A DNA stretch of 64,000 nt from NCBI GenBank assembly GCA_024274785.1, contig JAJSAM010000026.1, positions 189,914-253,913 on the forward strand. The letters are read 5' to 3'. Shown piece after piece: positions 16,625 through 25,468 of this stretch (position 1 is its first letter; each line of letters opens with the position of its first letter). Below the pieces are notes generated by a model, which saw nothing but the letters and a program-made list of their open reading frames with translations, was not told where the DNA came from and did not search any database. A program made the translations under genes and the position numbers. The stretch is from Planctomycetota bacterium. GTDB taxonomy: Bacteria > Planctomycetota > JAJSAM01.

Positions 16625-16993
16625 GCTGGCAGGAATGGGAGATACCGTTCCCGCGTCAGCCGACCCGAACGGGATCGGATACATATACCGCGGCGCCCCG
16701 CCCCCGGTGGGTCGGACGCCGGCGGCACCCGGATGCAAACAGACGACCCCGGTCGAGCATGTGGCCGGGTATGAAACGGAAGTTGGGGACTTTAAAGAGC
16801 TTAGGTTGGTTTTTGGTCGGGCCGCCGGGGGGACTTGATCTGTCTCCGGCGGGACTCGCCCCCTGGTTTCGATGTCCGCTCTGCCCCGCCGTTTCTCCCT
16901 GTCCGGGTTCTCCGCCTGGCCCGCGGCGACCGATCGCGCCATGACATGCTGTCGCCCGATCTTTTTGAATTCGCCAGGACGGGGGATGGATCC
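16625..16993 (+). other. Long leader or spacer before RNase Y, no gene seen
   Basis: No credible coding region. The stretch has GC-rich self-complementary segments (for example around 16683-16740) and an unusually AT-rich island at 16787-16818. I cannot match it to a known riboswitch. Confidence 0.4.
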
Positions 16994-18559
16994 GTGACTT
17001 TTGAAACTGGACACCTCCTCGGCATCGCGCTCGGGTTGGCCCTCGGTGTCGCTGGTGCCCTGCTGGTCAAGTGGCAGATCGATCGGAAGTCGATCGCCAG
17101 CGCGCGGGCACGATCCGGGGAGATTCTCGATACCGCGAGGGCCGAGGCCGAAAACGCCCGGAAGGCTGCTGAACTTGCCGCCCGGGACCATGCCCTGAAG
17201 CTCAGGGAGAAGGTGGAGGGCGAACTCGCGGAGAAGCGGACCGAGCTTCGTCGTGTGGAGACCAAACTCGACCGGAAGGAGGAGACGCTCGATCGCAAGA
17301 GCGCCCAGCTCGACCGGAAAGAGAGCGAACTCACCGATCGTTCCGGAGTGCTCGACCGGCGCACCGACGCGATCGCGAAGAAGGAAGGGGAGGCGGACGA
17401 CCTGGTCCGTCAGCAGGTCGACAAGCTGCACGCTATTGCCGGGCTGTCGCCGGATGACGCCCGTGAGATGGTCATGGCCGAGGCGCGCGAGGACGCCGAG
17501 GACGAGGCGATGAACCTCCTCTCCCGCCGTCTGGATCAGGCTCGGGAAACCGCTGACGCCCGCTCCCGGGAGATCGTCGTCACCGCTATCCAGCGGGTCG
17601 CGGCGGATCACGCTTCGGAGAGCACCGTTTCGGTGGTTGCGCTGCCGAGCGACGACATGAAGGGACGGATCATCGGCCGCGAGGGCCGGAACATCCGGGC
17701 TTTCGAGAAGGCCACGGGCGTCGATGTCATCGTGGATGATACTCCGGGCGTGGTGGTCGTGTCCGCATTCGACCCGGTGCGGAGGGAGACGGCCCGGCGA
17801 GCACTCGAGAAGCTCATCCTCGACGGCCGTATCCATCCCACCCGCATCGAGGAAGTCGTCACCGAGACCCAGAAGGAGATGGAGGACGTCATCCGGAAGA
17901 CGGGGGAGGAGGCCCTGCTGTCGGTCGACCTGCGGGGCATCCACCCGAAGATCGTCGGGCTCCTCGGCCGCCTGGAGTTCCGCACCTCCTATGGTCAGAA
18001 CGTCCTGAAGCACGTCGTTGAGTGCGCGCACCTCGCGGGGATGATCGCCGCGGAACTCGGGCTCAATGTGAAAATGGCCAAGCGCTGCGCGCTGCTGCAC
18101 GACATCGGCAAGGCGGTGAATCACGAGGTGGAGGGCGGCCACGTCCAGATCGCCGCGGATATCGCGAAACGCCTGGGAGAGCCGCCGGAGGTCGTGAACG
18201 CCATCGCCAGCCACCACGAGGACGTCAAGACGGAGTCGGCCTATGCGGTGATCACCCAGGCTGTGGATGCCATGTCCGCCGCGAGGCCCGGAGCCCGGCG
18301 GGAGACCCTCGAACGATACATTCAGCGCATGGAGCGCCTGGAGCAGGTGGCGACCTCGTTCGACGGCGTGAAAACCGCCTACGCGATCCAGGCCGGCCGC
18401 GAGGTCCGGGTCATCGTCCACCCGCAGAAGGTCTCCGACCCGAAGGCCATGAAGATCTGTCGGGAAATCGCGAAGGCCGTGGAGGAACAACTCACCTATC
18501 CCGGCGAGGTGAAGGTGACCGTCCTCCGGGAGACTCGCGTCGTGGAGTATGCCCGTTAG
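16994..18559 (+). CDS. rny: Ribonuclease Y
   Basis: Membrane-anchored endoribonuclease initiating mRNA decay. Product of 521 residues, the usual length for this family. N-terminal membrane helix ([16 protein letters not shown]), coiled coil about 30-190, KH domain with [19 protein letters not shown] and HD phosphohydrolase domain with [10 protein letters not shown]. The GTG at 16994 follows GGGGGATGGATCC and gives the expected N-terminus; an ATG at 16946 adds 16 residues without a ribosome binding site. Followed by a YmdB-like gene, the RNase Y-ymdB order known from other bacteria. Confidence 0.93.
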   Translation: MTFETGHLLGIALGLALGVAGALLVKWQIDRKSIASARARSGEILDTARAEAENARKAAELAARDHALKLREKVEGELAEKRTELRRVETKLDRKEETLDRKSAQLDRKESELTDRSGVLDRRTDAIAKKEGEADDLVRQQVDKLHAIAGLSPDDAREMVMAEAREDAEDEAMNLLSRRLDQARETADARSREIVVTAIQRVAADHASESTVSVVALPSDDMKGRIIGREGRNIRAFEKATGVDVIVDDTPGVVVVSAFDPVRRETARRALEKLILDGRIHPTRIEEVVTETQKEMEDVIRKTGEEALLSVDLRGIHPKIVGLLGRLEFRTSYGQNVLKHVVECAHLAGMIAAELGLNVKMAKRCALLHDIGKAVNHEVEGGHVQIAADIAKRLGEPPEVVNAIASHHEDVKTESAYAVITQAVDAMSAARPGARRETLERYIQRMERLEQVATSFDGVKTAYAIQAGREVRVIVHPQKVSDPKAMKICREIAKAVEEQLTYPGEVKVTVLRETRVVEYAR

Positions 18560-18612
18560 GTCCCGCCTGGAGATAACCGCCCCATTCGAGGGCCGCTGCA
18601 TCCCGCAAAGCG

Positions 18613-18660
18613 GCGTCGGGTCGCGACCGCCCCTCAGATCGTGGGCGATGGTGAGAAATG
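18613..18660 (-). repeat. Solo partial copy of the 75-bp terminal repeat (family 1)
   Basis: The reverse complement of 18613-18660 reads TTTCTCACCATCGCCCACGATCTGAGGGG and continues GCGGTCGCG, matching about 40 bases of the 75-bp terminal repeat at 671/905 and 35196/35430. No second copy lies 234 bases away, so it looks like a solo remnant. It overlaps the start codon region of the ymdB-like gene. Confidence 0.65.
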
Positions 18661-19449
18661 CGGGTTAGGATCCTGATGATCGGAGATGTGGTGGGGCGGC
18701 CCGGCCGGACCGCGGTGCGCGACCTGGTGCCGGGATTGCGGGACGAGCTCGACATCGACTTCGTCGTCGCCAACGGGGAGAACAGCGCCGGATGGGCCGG
18801 AATCACCCGTAAAACCCTCGACGGGCTCCTGCGGGCCGGCGTGGATGTGGTGACGAGCGGGAATCACATCTATCGCTACCCGGAGGTCCTTCCGCTGCTC
18901 GATGCCCGCCGTGACCGGCTGATTCGCCCGGCCAACCACTCCGGGCTCGCACCCGGTGCGGGGCTGGTCGTCCGCGAGGACCGGTCGGGTCGCCGCGTGG
19001 GCGTCATCAATCTCCAGGGGAGGGTGTTCATGGATCCCGCGGATGACCCCTTCGCCGCGGTGGAGCGGCTGCTCGCGGAACGGGCGGCCGGGGTGGACGT
19101 GATCCTCGTCGATTTCCATGCCGAAGCGACATCCGAGAAGGTGGCGATGGGGTGGTTTCTCGACGGGAAGGTCGGGGTGGTGGCCGGAACCCATACGCAC
19201 GTTCCCACCGCGGATGCCCGCGTCCTGCCGGGAGGGACGGCCCACGTCAGCGACATCGGCATGACCGGCCCCCACGACTCCTGCCTCGGCGTGGAGACGG
19301 AGATCATCCTGAAGCGGTTCCGGACGGGATTGCCCCAGCGGTTCGACGTGGCGAAGGGCAACGTCAGGCTGCAGGCGGTCCTGGTCGATCTGGATCCGGA
19401 ATCGGGGCTGGCCCGATCCATCGAGCGGGTTGAAAGGAAGCTGCCTTGA
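18658..19449 (+). CDS. ymdB: YmdB-like metallophosphoesterase (2',3'-cyclic nucleotide phosphodiesterase family)
   Basis: Predicted cyclic nucleotide phosphodiesterase, 263 residues, the usual length. RILMIGDVVGRPGR, ANGENSAGWAGITR, TSGNHIYRYPEV and VGVVAGTHTHVPTAD are the metal-binding signatures of the TIGR00282 family; DFHAEATSEKVAMGWF is also conserved. Follows RNase Y as in Firmicutes. The stop overlaps the TTG start of xseA by four bases. The ATG lies inside a partial repeat copy, so its translation initiation region comes from the repeat. Confidence 0.9.
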   Translation: MRVRILMIGDVVGRPGRTAVRDLVPGLRDELDIDFVVANGENSAGWAGITRKTLDGLLRAGVDVVTSGNHIYRYPEVLPLLDARRDRLIRPANHSGLAPGAGLVVREDRSGRRVGVINLQGRVFMDPADDPFAAVERLLAERAAGVDVILVDFHAEATSEKVAMGWFLDGKVGVVAGTHTHVPTADARVLPGGTAHVSDIGMTGPHDSCLGVETEIILKRFRTGLPQRFDVAKGNVRLQAVLVDLDPESGLARSIERVERKLP

Positions 19450-20651
19450 GCACCGCCGCACTGACCGTTTCCGAACTGACCGACCGGATCAAGGAGGTGC
19501 TCGAGACCGGCTTCTCCGACGTTTGGGTGACCGGGGAGATCGGGAGCTGTACGTGCGCGCGGTCGGGACACGTCTACCTCACCCTGAAGGACGAGGGCGC
19601 GTCGCTCGGAGGAGTGATCTGGCGCAGTACGGCGGAGCGTCTGCGGCATGAGATCGGGGAGGGGATGGAGGTGCTGGCCCACGGCCGGCTGAATCTCTAT
19701 CCGCCTCGCGGTCAATACCAGCTGACGATCCGGACGATCGAACCCCGCGGCGCGGGCGCCCTCGCCCTTGCGTTCGAGAAACTGCGCGCGAAGCTCGAGC
19801 GGGAGGGCTTGTTCGACCCGGATCGAAAGCGCCCGATTCCTTTTCTGCCGGGCGCGATCGGAGTGGTGACGTCACCAACCGGCGCGGCGATCCGCGATAT
19901 CATCAAGGTCGTGCGACGGCGCTTTCCCCGGACCACCCTCGTGCTGGCCCCCGCGCGGGTACAGGGGAACGGCGCGGCGGCGGAAGTGGCCCGGGCCATC
20001 GAACGGTTGAACGCGCGAGGCGGCCTCGACGTGCTCATCGTCGGTCGGGGCGGCGGCTCGCTGGAAGACCTCTTTGCGTTCAACGAGGAGTCGGTGGCGA
20101 GGGCGATCGCGGCGAGCGTCATCCCCGTCATCTCCGCGGTGGGGCACGAGGTGGACACCACCATCGCGGACTACGTGGCCGATGTGCGCGCGGCGACTCC
20201 CTCCGCCGCCGCGGAACTGGCGGTGCCGGACGAGCGTGAACTGCAGGGTCTGCTGCGGCAGGCGCGCGAGCGGTTGAGCGGCGCCGCGAGGTCGGGACTG
20301 GCAGTGCGACTCGAGAAGCTGACCGCACTTTCCGGGGCATACGGCCTGCTTGGCTTCACCGATCGGCTGCATCGTCACTCGCAGTGGCTCGATGACGCAT
20401 CACGGCGACTTCGGGCCTCGATGGAATCGGTTCTCTCCCTGGTCCGGGAGCGGCTGACCGGGCTGACGGGAAGGGCGGAGGGACTGAGTCCCCTGAAGGT
20501 GCTGGCCCGCGGTTACAGCGTCACCACCCGGGAGGACCGGGTGGAGGCGATCCGCGAAGCCGGTGAGGTCGAGCCCGGCGATCGCCTGCGGACCCGGCTT
20601 GATCGGGGGATCCTGATATCCAGGGTGGAGGAGGTGTCGGATGGCAACTGA
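19446..20651 (+). CDS. xseA: Exodeoxyribonuclease VII large subunit
   Basis: Catalytic subunit of exonuclease VII, which degrades single-stranded DNA from either end. Product of 401 residues, as usual. N-terminal OB-fold (VWVTGEIGSCTCARSGHVYLTL), then GVVTSPTGAAIRDI, LDVLIVGRGGGSLEDL and AVGHEVDTTIADYVADVRA.TPSAAAEL, all typical. Starts with TTG (GGAAG upstream) overlapping the ymdB stop. Overlaps xseB by 11 bases. Confidence 0.95.
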   Translation: MSTAALTVSELTDRIKEVLETGFSDVWVTGEIGSCTCARSGHVYLTLKDEGASLGGVIWRSTAERLRHEIGEGMEVLAHGRLNLYPPRGQYQLTIRTIEPRGAGALALAFEKLRAKLEREGLFDPDRKRPIPFLPGAIGVVTSPTGAAIRDIIKVVRRRFPRTTLVLAPARVQGNGAAAEVARAIERLNARGGLDVLIVGRGGGSLEDLFAFNEESVARAIAASVIPVISAVGHEVDTTIADYVADVRAATPSAAAELAVPDERELQGLLRQARERLSGAARSGLAVRLEKLTALSGAYGLLGFTDRLHRHSQWLDDASRRLRASMESVLSLVRERLTGLTGRAEGLSPLKVLARGYSVTTREDRVEAIREAGEVEPGDRLRTRLDRGILISRVEEVSDGN

Positions 20652-20874
20652 ACCGGAGCGCGAACCGACGTTCGAGGAACGCCTTTCTGAACTGGAGACG
20701 GCGGTTCGGGCTCTCGAATCGGGTGAGGAGGCCCTCGATCGGTCCCTCGAGATCTACGAGCAGGCGGTGGGACACCTGAAGGCCTGCCACGAGATGCTCG
20801 GCCGTGCGGAGGAGAAAGTGCGGATTCTCAGTGGAGACGGGGAGGTTGATTTCGATCCGGAAGGCGGGAAATAA
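20641..20874 (+). CDS. xseB: Exodeoxyribonuclease VII small subunit
   Basis: Small subunit of 77 residues that assembles several copies onto XseA. FEERLSELETAVRALESGE..LDRSLEIYE is the family signature. ATG at 20641 inside the end of xseA indicates coupling; the family member is small but standard. Followed by the polyprenyl synthetase gene, the usual order xseA-xseB-ispA-dxs. Confidence 0.93.
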   Translation: MATEPEREPTFEERLSELETAVRALESGEEALDRSLEIYEQAVGHLKACHEMLGRAEEKVRILSGDGEVDFDPEGGK

Positions 20875-20936
20875 GGCCCTTTCGGCGTTCCGATCGTGGT
20901 ACTCCCTTGAGAATCCATGACCAGCGAGGAGTGGTC

Positions 20937-21818
20937 TTGAGTTCTGCCGCATTCGACGAGTATCTGGGCCTCTGGCGCGGGCGCGTGGACTCGGCCCTCG
21001 ACCGGATTCTGCCTCCCGTGGATCAGGCGCCGGGTGTGATCCACGAGGCGATGCGTTACACCGTGTTCGCCGGCGGCAAGCGTCTGCGCCCCATCCTCTG
21101 CCTGCTCTCGGCGAAGGCCGCGGGAGGTACGGAGGAAGAGGCGATGCCGGCCGCCTGTGCGGTGGAGATGATCCATGCGTTCTCCCTGGTCCACGACGAC
21201 CTGCCGGCGATGGACGATGACGACCTGCGCCGGGGCAAGCCGACGAACCACAAGGTCTTCGGCGAGGGGATGGCGGTGCTGGCGGGGGACGGGCTTCTGA
21301 ATCACGCCTTCGCCACGGTCGCCTTGATCGCCAGGGATGACCGGATTGCCGAGTCGGTCCGGGTTCTCGCGCATGCGGTCGGCACCGCCGGGCTGATCGG
21401 CGGCCAGGTCGAGGATCTCCTCGGGGAAGAGCTGGAGCCTACGGCCGCCGCGGTCGAGAGAATACACCGGATGAAGACCGGGGCGCTCTTCGCCGGATGC
21501 TGCCGGCTTGGAGTGCTCGCTGCGGGCGGATGCAGGGAGGTTCTCGAGCGGCTCACGCGATATGCGGAGCTCCTTGGACTCGCCTTTCAGATCGTGGACG
21601 ATGTCCTGGACGAAACCGGCGGTGACGAAGCATTCGGAAAGACCGCGGGAAAGGACCGCGAGGAAGGCAAGATGACGTGGCCCGCAGTGGTTGGGCTCTC
21701 CGCGTCGATTGCCAGGGCGCGCGAACTCGCGGGTGAAGCCCGGGAGTTGGTCGCCGGTCTGCCCGCCGAACCGGAATTCGCCGGTTTGGCGGTGAAGGTC
21801 GTGGAGCGCACGCACTGA
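20937..21818 (+). CDS. ispA: Polyprenyl synthetase (farnesyl/geranylgeranyl diphosphate synthase)
   Basis: Prenyltransferase of 293 residues that condenses IPP with allylic diphosphates. The first Asp-rich motif is in SLVHDDLPAMDDDDLRRG and the second is FQIVDDVLDETG, with GGKRLRP upstream. The TTG at 20937 (GAGGAG upstream) is chosen over a TTG at 20907. Product chain length (C15 or C20) cannot be read with certainty. Lies between xseB and dxs. Confidence 0.92.
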   Translation: MSSAAFDEYLGLWRGRVDSALDRILPPVDQAPGVIHEAMRYTVFAGGKRLRPILCLLSAKAAGGTEEEAMPAACAVEMIHAFSLVHDDLPAMDDDDLRRGKPTNHKVFGEGMAVLAGDGLLNHAFATVALIARDDRIAESVRVLAHAVGTAGLIGGQVEDLLGEELEPTAAAVERIHRMKTGALFAGCCRLGVLAAGGCREVLERLTRYAELLGLAFQIVDDVLDETGGDEAFGKTAGKDREEGKMTWPAVVGLSASIARARELAGEARELVAGLPAEPEFAGLAVKVVERTH

Positions 21819-21848
21819 TCGCGTTCTCGACGGATTGATTGGGGTGCC

Positions 21849-23765
21849 ATGAGTAACCTGCTGATGAACATCGACGGCCCGCCGGACCTTCGGGAACTGC
21901 CCGAGGCGGACCTGGCGGAACTCTGTGCGGAAATCCGTGAGTTCCTGGTGGAGTCCGTCTTTTCGAGCGGCGGCCATCTCTCGGCGAACCTCGGGAGTGT
22001 CGAGCTGACCGTTGCGCTCCACTACGTCTTCGACTTCCTCGAAGACCGCCTGGTGTGGGACGTCGGGCACCAGGCCTACACCCACAAGATCCTGACCGGG
22101 CGCCGGGACCGCTTTCACACTCAGCGCTGCACGGGCGGCCTGTCCGGCTTCACCAATCCGCTCGAGAGCCCCTACGACCAGTTCATGGGCGGGCACGCCG
22201 GAACGTCGATCTCCACCGGGCTCGGCCTGGCCGCCGGAGCGAGCATCAACGGCGAGCAGCGCAAGTCGGTCGTCGTGATCGGGGACGCGAGCATCGGCGC
22301 CGGGATGGCGCTCGAAGGACTGAACATGGCCGGGTACGCGGGGAAGGACACGCTCATCGTCCTGAATGACAACCGCATGTCGATCAGCAAGACGGTGGGG
22401 GCACTCTCCAGTTACCTGACCAAGATGCGGACCATGCCGCTCTACTCCGCCGTGAAGCAGGACCTCCAGGTGGCGCTGGCCTCCGTGCCTCTCGTGGGTG
22501 AACGGCTGCAGCGGGAAGTCGAGCGGGTGATGGACACCGTAAAGCACTACGTGGTGCCGGGCCATTTCTTCGAAGATCTGGGGTTCAAGTACTTCGGCCC
22601 CTACGACGGGCACGACGTGGAAGGACTGGTCAAGTGCATGCGGGACGTCAAGCGTCACCACGGTCCGGCCATCCTCCATGTGCTCACCGAGAAGGGGAAG
22701 GGCTACGAGCAGGCCGAGGCGGACCCCATCAAGTACCACGGTGTCTCTCCCACCGCTCCCGTCGAGAAGGAGAAGGTGAAGAGCCTCGAGAACGGCCAGA
22801 AGGAACTGAAACGCCCCAGCTGGACCCGGGCTTTCAGCGATTCCCTGATCCGCCTGGCGGAGGAGGATCCCCGGATCGTGGCCATCACCGCGGCCATGGC
22901 GGGGGGCACCGGGACCGATCGCTTCCAGCAGGTGTTCCCGGATCGCTTCATCGACGTGGGCATCTGCGAACAGCACGCCGTGGGGATGGCCGCGGGGCTC
23001 TCTCGCGAGGGGCTCATGCCGGTCGTGGCGATTTACTCCACGTTCCTGCAGCGTGCCTACGACCAGGTCTTCCACGATGTCGTTTTGAATGGCCGGCCGG
23101 TCATGTTTTGCATGGACCGCGGCGGTATCGTCGGCGCGGACGGGTGGTCTCACCACGGTGCGTATGACATTGCCTACCTGCGGACCTTCCCGCGGGTCAC
23201 TCTCCTCGCACCGCGGGATGCCATCGAACTCCACGAGATGATGAAGTACGGCGCACAGTCCGGGGAGATCTGCGGTATCCGCTATCCACGCGGCACGGTC
23301 CCTCCTGCGTTCGGACCGGCCGGCCGGACCCCGATCGAGAAGGGCCGGGCCGAAGTGATCCGTGAGGGAGACGACGGTGCCCTGATCGGATACGGTGCCA
23401 TGGCCTATCTGGCCTGGCTGGCGGCCGAGAAGCTCTCCCGGAGCGGCATCGAAGTGACCGTCGTCAATCCACGCTTCGCGAACCCGGTGGACCACGAGCT
23501 TCTCCTGAAGCTGTCCCGGACGCAGCCGTTCCTCGTCACTATCGAGGAGGGGTCGCTGGCCGGCGGGTTCGGGTCCGCGGTGCTCGAGTCTCTTGCGGAC
23601 GCGGGAGCGCCGGGCATTCGCGTGGAGCGGCAGGGAATCCCGAATGAGCTGGTCGACCACTCGGCCCACAAGGACACTATGATCCGCCTGGGACTCACCC
23701 CGGATGCTGTCGCCAGGACTGTCGAGAGGCTGCTCCATGAGAAGACGAGTCGTCCTGCTTGGTGA
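21849..23765 (+). CDS. dxs: 1-deoxy-D-xylulose-5-phosphate synthase
   Basis: First enzyme of the methylerythritol phosphate isoprenoid pathway, thiamine diphosphate-dependent, 638 residues as expected. GDASIGAGMALEGLNMAG is the TPP/Mg site, HVLTEKGKGYEQAE the linker, ICEQHAVGMAAGLS holds the catalytic Glu. The ATG starts 30 bases after ispA. The DXS supplies IPP for the preceding prenyltransferase, so the two act in one pathway. Its end overlaps the NAD kinase start by 29 bases. Confidence 0.96.
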   Translation: MSNLLMNIDGPPDLRELPEADLAELCAEIREFLVESVFSSGGHLSANLGSVELTVALHYVFDFLEDRLVWDVGHQAYTHKILTGRRDRFHTQRCTGGLSGFTNPLESPYDQFMGGHAGTSISTGLGLAAGASINGEQRKSVVVIGDASIGAGMALEGLNMAGYAGKDTLIVLNDNRMSISKTVGALSSYLTKMRTMPLYSAVKQDLQVALASVPLVGERLQREVERVMDTVKHYVVPGHFFEDLGFKYFGPYDGHDVEGLVKCMRDVKRHHGPAILHVLTEKGKGYEQAEADPIKYHGVSPTAPVEKEKVKSLENGQKELKRPSWTRAFSDSLIRLAEEDPRIVAITAAMAGGTGTDRFQQVFPDRFIDVGICEQHAVGMAAGLSREGLMPVVAIYSTFLQRAYDQVFHDVVLNGRPVMFCMDRGGIVGADGWSHHGAYDIAYLRTFPRVTLLAPRDAIELHEMMKYGAQSGEICGIRYPRGTVPPAFGPAGRTPIEKGRAEVIREGDDGALIGYGAMAYLAWLAAEKLSRSGIEVTVVNPRFANPVDHELLLKLSRTQPFLVTIEEGSLAGGFGSAVLESLADAGAPGIRVERQGIPNELVDHSAHKDTMIRLGLTPDAVARTVERLLHEKTSRPAW

Positions 23766-24609
23766 TGGCCGGAAGGACGGAGTCCGACAGGCCATAGAGC
23801 GGACCGCTCCCTTCATTCGCGAGCGTGCCGACCTCGTGGCCGTCGATCTCGGCGGGACCTTCGATGTCCGGGGAATCGATGCGGACCTCGTCGTTATCTT
23901 CGGAGGTGACGGCTCCATCCTGGCCGCGGCCCGGTCGATGGGGGGAAATGGTATTCCCACCATCGGTGTGAACTTCGGCAAGTTCGGTTTCCTGACGGAT
24001 ATCCGCGCGGCGGATGTCGAGGCGGAACTCGAGCGGGTGCTCGACGGAGAGTACTCGATCGAGGAGCGGCTGATGCTCCGGGCCGAAGTTGCCGGGGAGC
24101 ACTTCCTGGCGCTGAACGAGATCTTTCTCGGGCCGGGCACCGTGGGGCGCGTCGTGACGATCGAGGTCCACCTCGACGGCGAGTACGCCACTACCTACCG
24201 GGGGGACGGAGTTCTCGTCTCGACCCCCACGGGATCGACGGGGCACTCCCTCTCCGCCGGGGGCCCGATCGTGGATCCTGAACTCGAGGCCATCCTCCTG
24301 ACCCCGGTCAGCCCCCATTCGCTGACCAACCGGCCTCTGGTGGTTCCGCCCAGTGTCGAGGTGGAGCTCTTCCCGGTCGAGGTGGAGCGCTTCCCGGCCG
24401 AGGACAGAACGGATCATCGCTCCACCTTCTCCGTCGATGGCCAGGTGACCCGCCCGCTGCAAGCGGGGCAAAGGGTCCTGGTGACGCGCGCGGCCCACCG
24501 ATTCCCCCTGGTGCGCAGCGGGATCCGCACTCGCTACGACGTGCTCCGAAGTCGCCTGGGGTGGAGTGGACAGCCGCCGTTCGAAACGGACCAGGAAGGG
24601 ACGCCCTGA
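23737..24609 (+). CDS. nadK: NAD kinase
   Basis: ATP- or polyphosphate-dependent NAD kinase making NADP, 290 residues. VVIFGGDGSILAAA (GGDG motif), VNFGKFGFLTD, ALNEI and STPTGSTGHSLSAGGPIVDP are diagnostic. ATG at 23737 overlaps dxs by 29 bases. An in-frame start at 23704 gives a longer N-terminus without similarity. The DXR step after DXS uses NADPH, which may explain co-location, though this is inference. Confidence 0.95.
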   Translation: MRRRVVLLGDGRKDGVRQAIERTAPFIRERADLVAVDLGGTFDVRGIDADLVVIFGGDGSILAAARSMGGNGIPTIGVNFGKFGFLTDIRAADVEAELERVLDGEYSIEERLMLRAEVAGEHFLALNEIFLGPGTVGRVVTIEVHLDGEYATTYRGDGVLVSTPTGSTGHSLSAGGPIVDPELEAILLTPVSPHSLTNRPLVVPPSVEVELFPVEVERFPAEDRTDHRSTFSVDGQVTRPLQAGQRVLVTRAAHRFPLVRSGIRTRYDVLRSRLGWSGQPPFETDQEGTP

Positions 24610-24610
24610 G

Positions 24611-25468
24611 GTGGATGGGCCGCTCTTTTCCGATTCCTTTCTCCGGAAGATCGAGCGGCTCTGCCTGATCGCCCGCCGCGGCAAGGGCGGCGGCGCCGTC
24701 CGCGAGGAGAGGCGGGGCGGGAAGATCGAATTCGCCGACCACCGCGCCTATTCCCCCGGGGACGACCTTCGCTACGTGGATTGGCACCTCTACGGCCGGC
24801 TGGGGCAGCTTTTCATCAAGGAATTCGCCCGTGAAGAGGAAGCCGAGGCCATCGTGCTCCTCGACGTTTCCGGCTCCATGGCGGCGAAGATGTTCGGCGC
24901 GGTCCGGCTTACGGCCGCCCTGGTCACCGTGGCGCTGGCCCGGGGCGACCGGGCCGGGTTCGGTACCATGGCCGACGGGAAGCTCTCGATGACCCGGACC
25001 GTGGAGGGGCTCGGGCGGCGGGCAGAGGTGTTCGAATGGCTGAAAGCGGTTCCTGGTCAGGTGGGAGGCCCCACCGATCTCGATGCATCGCTGCTCCGGC
25101 TGCCGCCGCGCCGGGGAGTGGGCCGCCGCCTGATCATCGTGATTTCGGACCTCCTCTCGGAGCAGGACGGAAGAGGGGCGATGGCCCGGTTCGGGGAGGA
25201 CCTGGTCCTCTTTCACTGGCTCGACGCCGCGGAGCGGTCGCCGGGCGAAATCGGGAAGGTGTTGCTGCGGTCCGCGGAAGGCGGGGAACTCACGGCTTTC
25301 GTCGGGCCCCGGGAAGCAGCTCGCTACGAGCGCGAACTGGCGAAGCACACGGAGGGGCTGGCCCGGCACTTTGCGCAGACCGGCGGGCGGTACCTGCTGG
25401 CTCCGGCGGAGATGCCGGTGACGGACCTGGTGCTCGACGTCCTGACGAAGGAAGGCATCCTGCGATGA
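24611..25468 (+). CDS. DUF58 domain protein (VWA-like)
   Basis: Product of 285 residues of the DUF58 family, usually working with a MoxR ATPase and BatA/B-type VWA proteins. GDDLRYVDWHLYGRLG is the DUF58 signature and VLLDVSGSMAAK supplies a DxSxS MIDAS-like metal site. GTG at 24611 gives the usual N-terminus and follows AGGAAGGG at about 12 bases; an in-frame GTG at 24566 is possible. Overlaps BatA by four bases. The MoxR partner is at 32.2 kb instead of next to it. Confidence 0.85.
   Translation: MDGPLFSDSFLRKIERLCLIARRGKGGGAVREERRGGKIEFADHRAYSPGDDLRYVDWHLYGRLGQLFIKEFAREEEAEAIVLLDVSGSMAAKMFGAVRLTAALVTVALARGDRAGFGTMADGKLSMTRTVEGLGRRAEVFEWLKAVPGQVGGPTDLDASLLRLPPRRGVGRRLIIVISDLLSEQDGRGAMARFGEDLVLFHWLDAAERSPGEIGKVLLRSAEGGELTAFVGPREAARYERELAKHTEGLARHFAQTGGRYLLAPAEMPVTDLVLDVLTKEGILR

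Noticed and set aside
16436..18601. 721-codon minus-strand frame opposite RNase Y
   Set aside because: Shadow frame; RNase Y is unambiguous on the plus strand.
20754..24191. 1145-codon open frame on the minus strand antisense to xseB-ispA-dxs-nadK
   Set aside because: Shadow frame caused by high GC at third positions; the plus-strand proteins are clear family members and the minus-strand product shows no family motif.
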